Shown piece after piece: positions 62,491 to 64,000 of a stretch of DNA of 64,000 nucleotides (position 1 is its first letter; the number at the start of each line of letters is the position of its first letter). The DNA is taken from contig CM032660.1 of assembly GCA_019095985.1 (NCBI GenBank), positions 19,221,692 to 19,285,691 on the forward strand, given 5' to 3'. The notes under the pieces were generated by a model that made no database searches, was not told the origin of the DNA, and saw only the letters and a program-made list of their open reading frames with translations. A program made the position numbers and the translations under genes. Source of the DNA: Streblospio benedicti. Taxonomy: Eukaryota; Annelida; Polychaeta; Spionida; Spionidae.

Positions 62491-63972
62491 TGTTGATGCT
62501 AGAGTGTGGTGACAGCCTTTTATCTATATGTGAGGAGCCGACCACGGGGAAGCTGGCGGTGACGGTGTTCTACACCAATACACTTCTCATCTTCTCACCA
62601 TCAGGTCAGTGCGTTCAGTGGGCGACAAGCCGCAAGAGAATTATAACTTGAATATGCAGTTGCTATGATAAGAACTGGGATTAATTTTTGAACCATTGAA
62701 TTTCTTGCATGAAAATATTCGAACCCGTTCTTTCTGGTTATACGTGTGTAAAAAACTATTATTTCGGTGTCAATGCAGATTGCTGTGTTCACCTTTATGC
62801 ACGCTGGGCCATTCTGATGGGTCTCCGTATTTGATTAGTTATATTAGTTATATGAATAAATTATGTTTTCTGTATCTAGTGTGTCTGTTAATAATACACT
62901 GTACAGCTACTCTAAAATCATGGTCACATCAGTCTATGCTTGTTTTTATTTTTAACCAGTGTCAAAAATAGTGTGGCGACAATAAAACTATTAGAAGCTG
63001 TAGTTGTGTTTGAGAAGGGGTAATTTTAGTCACAAAATGTCACGACCGAGGGAGTATAGGTAGATTTTCAATGCATTTAGTGTAAAGAGCTACATGTAGT
63101 AGAAAAGACAAAGACACATGCCGTTTGTAATATTGTTCCATTTCTTTTCTATGGAGCTTATTGTCGTCAGCTTATCATAAAAAGTTAAATACGGTGTTAA
63201 ATTGCATAATTACAGACCTTTACATTATTATACACAGTAGTGCTGTTGCATTTTTCTGCACACAAATATAATGTAAATTAAAATGTAAATGTGGTGGTTT
63301 ATAGTCCTGATCTCAGTCTGGCTCTCATGACTTTGAATACACCAGGTCATTGTGCATAATTACTGATCAGCATTTGATACATAGTTCTCGTATACTTTAT
63401 CGGCAACATTCACGCACAAATCACTAATCACTCACTCACTTTTCAAATATTGTACCTATTTAACGTGTAGGTACCACGGAGCAGTTAACTTTTTGAAGTA
63501 GGTTTGCTCACACCTACCACCATTGACCATACCCACGATTCTGGTCACGAATCCAACTCCCTAACCATTCGGCCAAACCACAGCTATTAATATTTACTTT
63601 AGCCTAATTGCATACTACTCATCGCACAAGAAACCCCGCTACCCGTTGTTTTCAATAAAGTTATTGTTATTGATCTGTATTAGTCACTGGCCTTTTTGTT
63701 ACCAGGAGAGCGTCTTGTACAAGCAGCTGACCTATCGGCCTTGCACGCAGCAAGCCGTGGCGTGCGTCAATGAGCGGCTTTTCGCCGTGGTGGATTTCTA
63801 CAGCCGCATCGTCTTACTGCTCGACTGGATCAGCGGGGACGAGCTGCAGAAGGTCACCTGGCAGCGGCTGGGGCTGAAGATGTGGGAAGATGGATATCAG
63901 ATGTGGATGGGGCCAGGCAGGGTGTTTTATATAATGAGAGGTGGATATGGAGTATACCGATATCAACTGTAA
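62491..63972 (+). CDS. Unrecognised gene, two exons with beta-propeller-like sequence
   Basis: Candidate exon 62491-62604 lies between a good acceptor and a GT donor and reads LAVTVFYTNTLLIFSPS. The terminal exon at about 63706-63972 (TAA) reads QQAVACVNERLFAVVDFYSR, then LLLDWISGDELQKVTW, ending GGYGVYRYQL. Alternating hydrophobic strands with D-G turns resemble NHL or WD-type propeller blades, but I do not recognise a family. The terminal exon is GC-rich, unlike its surroundings. The phase of the donor (1) does not match the frame of the last exon (0), so an unseen exon, a different splice site or an indel must be involved. No start was identified. Confidence 0.5.
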
Positions 63973-64000
63973 ATGAACCAAGCATCACTTGCATTTGATG

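Overview
The window is an AT-rich stretch of an animal nuclear genome. Coding sequence is cut by many GT-AG introns, and intergenic and intronic DNA is full of small inverted-repeat DNA transposons and decayed LINEs. The gene content is metazoan: an opsin, a Renilla-luciferase-like alpha/beta hydrolase, RAD9, VPS29, PPTC7, the motile-cilium protein CFAP251, the tRNA methyltransferase TRDMT1 (DNMT2) and ZCCHC8. A luciferase-like hydrolase, a ciliary radial-spoke gene and apparent allelic differences of about 1% fit a polymorphic marine invertebrate. The phylum cannot be fixed from this sequence. A run of 100 N at 14098-14197 marks a scaffold join.

Layout. 1-1053: 3' coding part of an opsin (+). 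1386-1928 and 6780-8160: foldback repeats. 4696-6379: two-exon luciferase-like hydrolase (-). 8920-9420: an unrecognised 166-codon ORF (-). 9968-16409: RAD9 (-), 13 coding exons, with exons 2-5 present twice on either side of the gap. 16815-19268: VPS29 (+), head-to-head with RAD9 across about 405 bp. 22114-27234: PPTC7 (+), six exons, with repeats in introns 1 and 2. 29770-38680: CFAP251/WDR66 (-), 23 coding exons. 40585-41721: intronless TRDMT1 (+). 42437-45976: an unrecognised multi-exon gene (-). 49484-60556: ZCCHC8 (+), 14 coding exons, whose first intron has U12-type AT-AC signals and is swollen by an antisense LINE carrying a nested DNA transposon. 62491-63972: two exons of an unrecognised, possibly beta-propeller gene (+).

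The genes do not form an operon. They are a syntenic block: RAD9, VPS29 and PPTC7 are also neighbours on human 12q24.11 (as RAD9B, VPS29, PPTC7), and CFAP251 and ZCCHC8 both lie on human 12q24.31. The divergent RAD9-VPS29 pair therefore looks like an old arrangement. Functionally the set covers the DNA-damage clamp (RAD9), retromer sorting (VPS29), mitochondrial dephosphorylation (PPTC7), cilia (CFAP251), tRNA methylation (TRDMT1) and nuclear exosome targeting (ZCCHC8).

No viral or LTR element was recognised. The most unusual things I can support are the AT-AC intron of ZCCHC8, the intronless TRDMT1 among intron-rich neighbours, and several inverted-repeat transposon families with readable target-site duplications. 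Exon coordinates were derived by hand from splice signals and reading-frame continuity; in the complete genes the exon lengths sum to whole codons.
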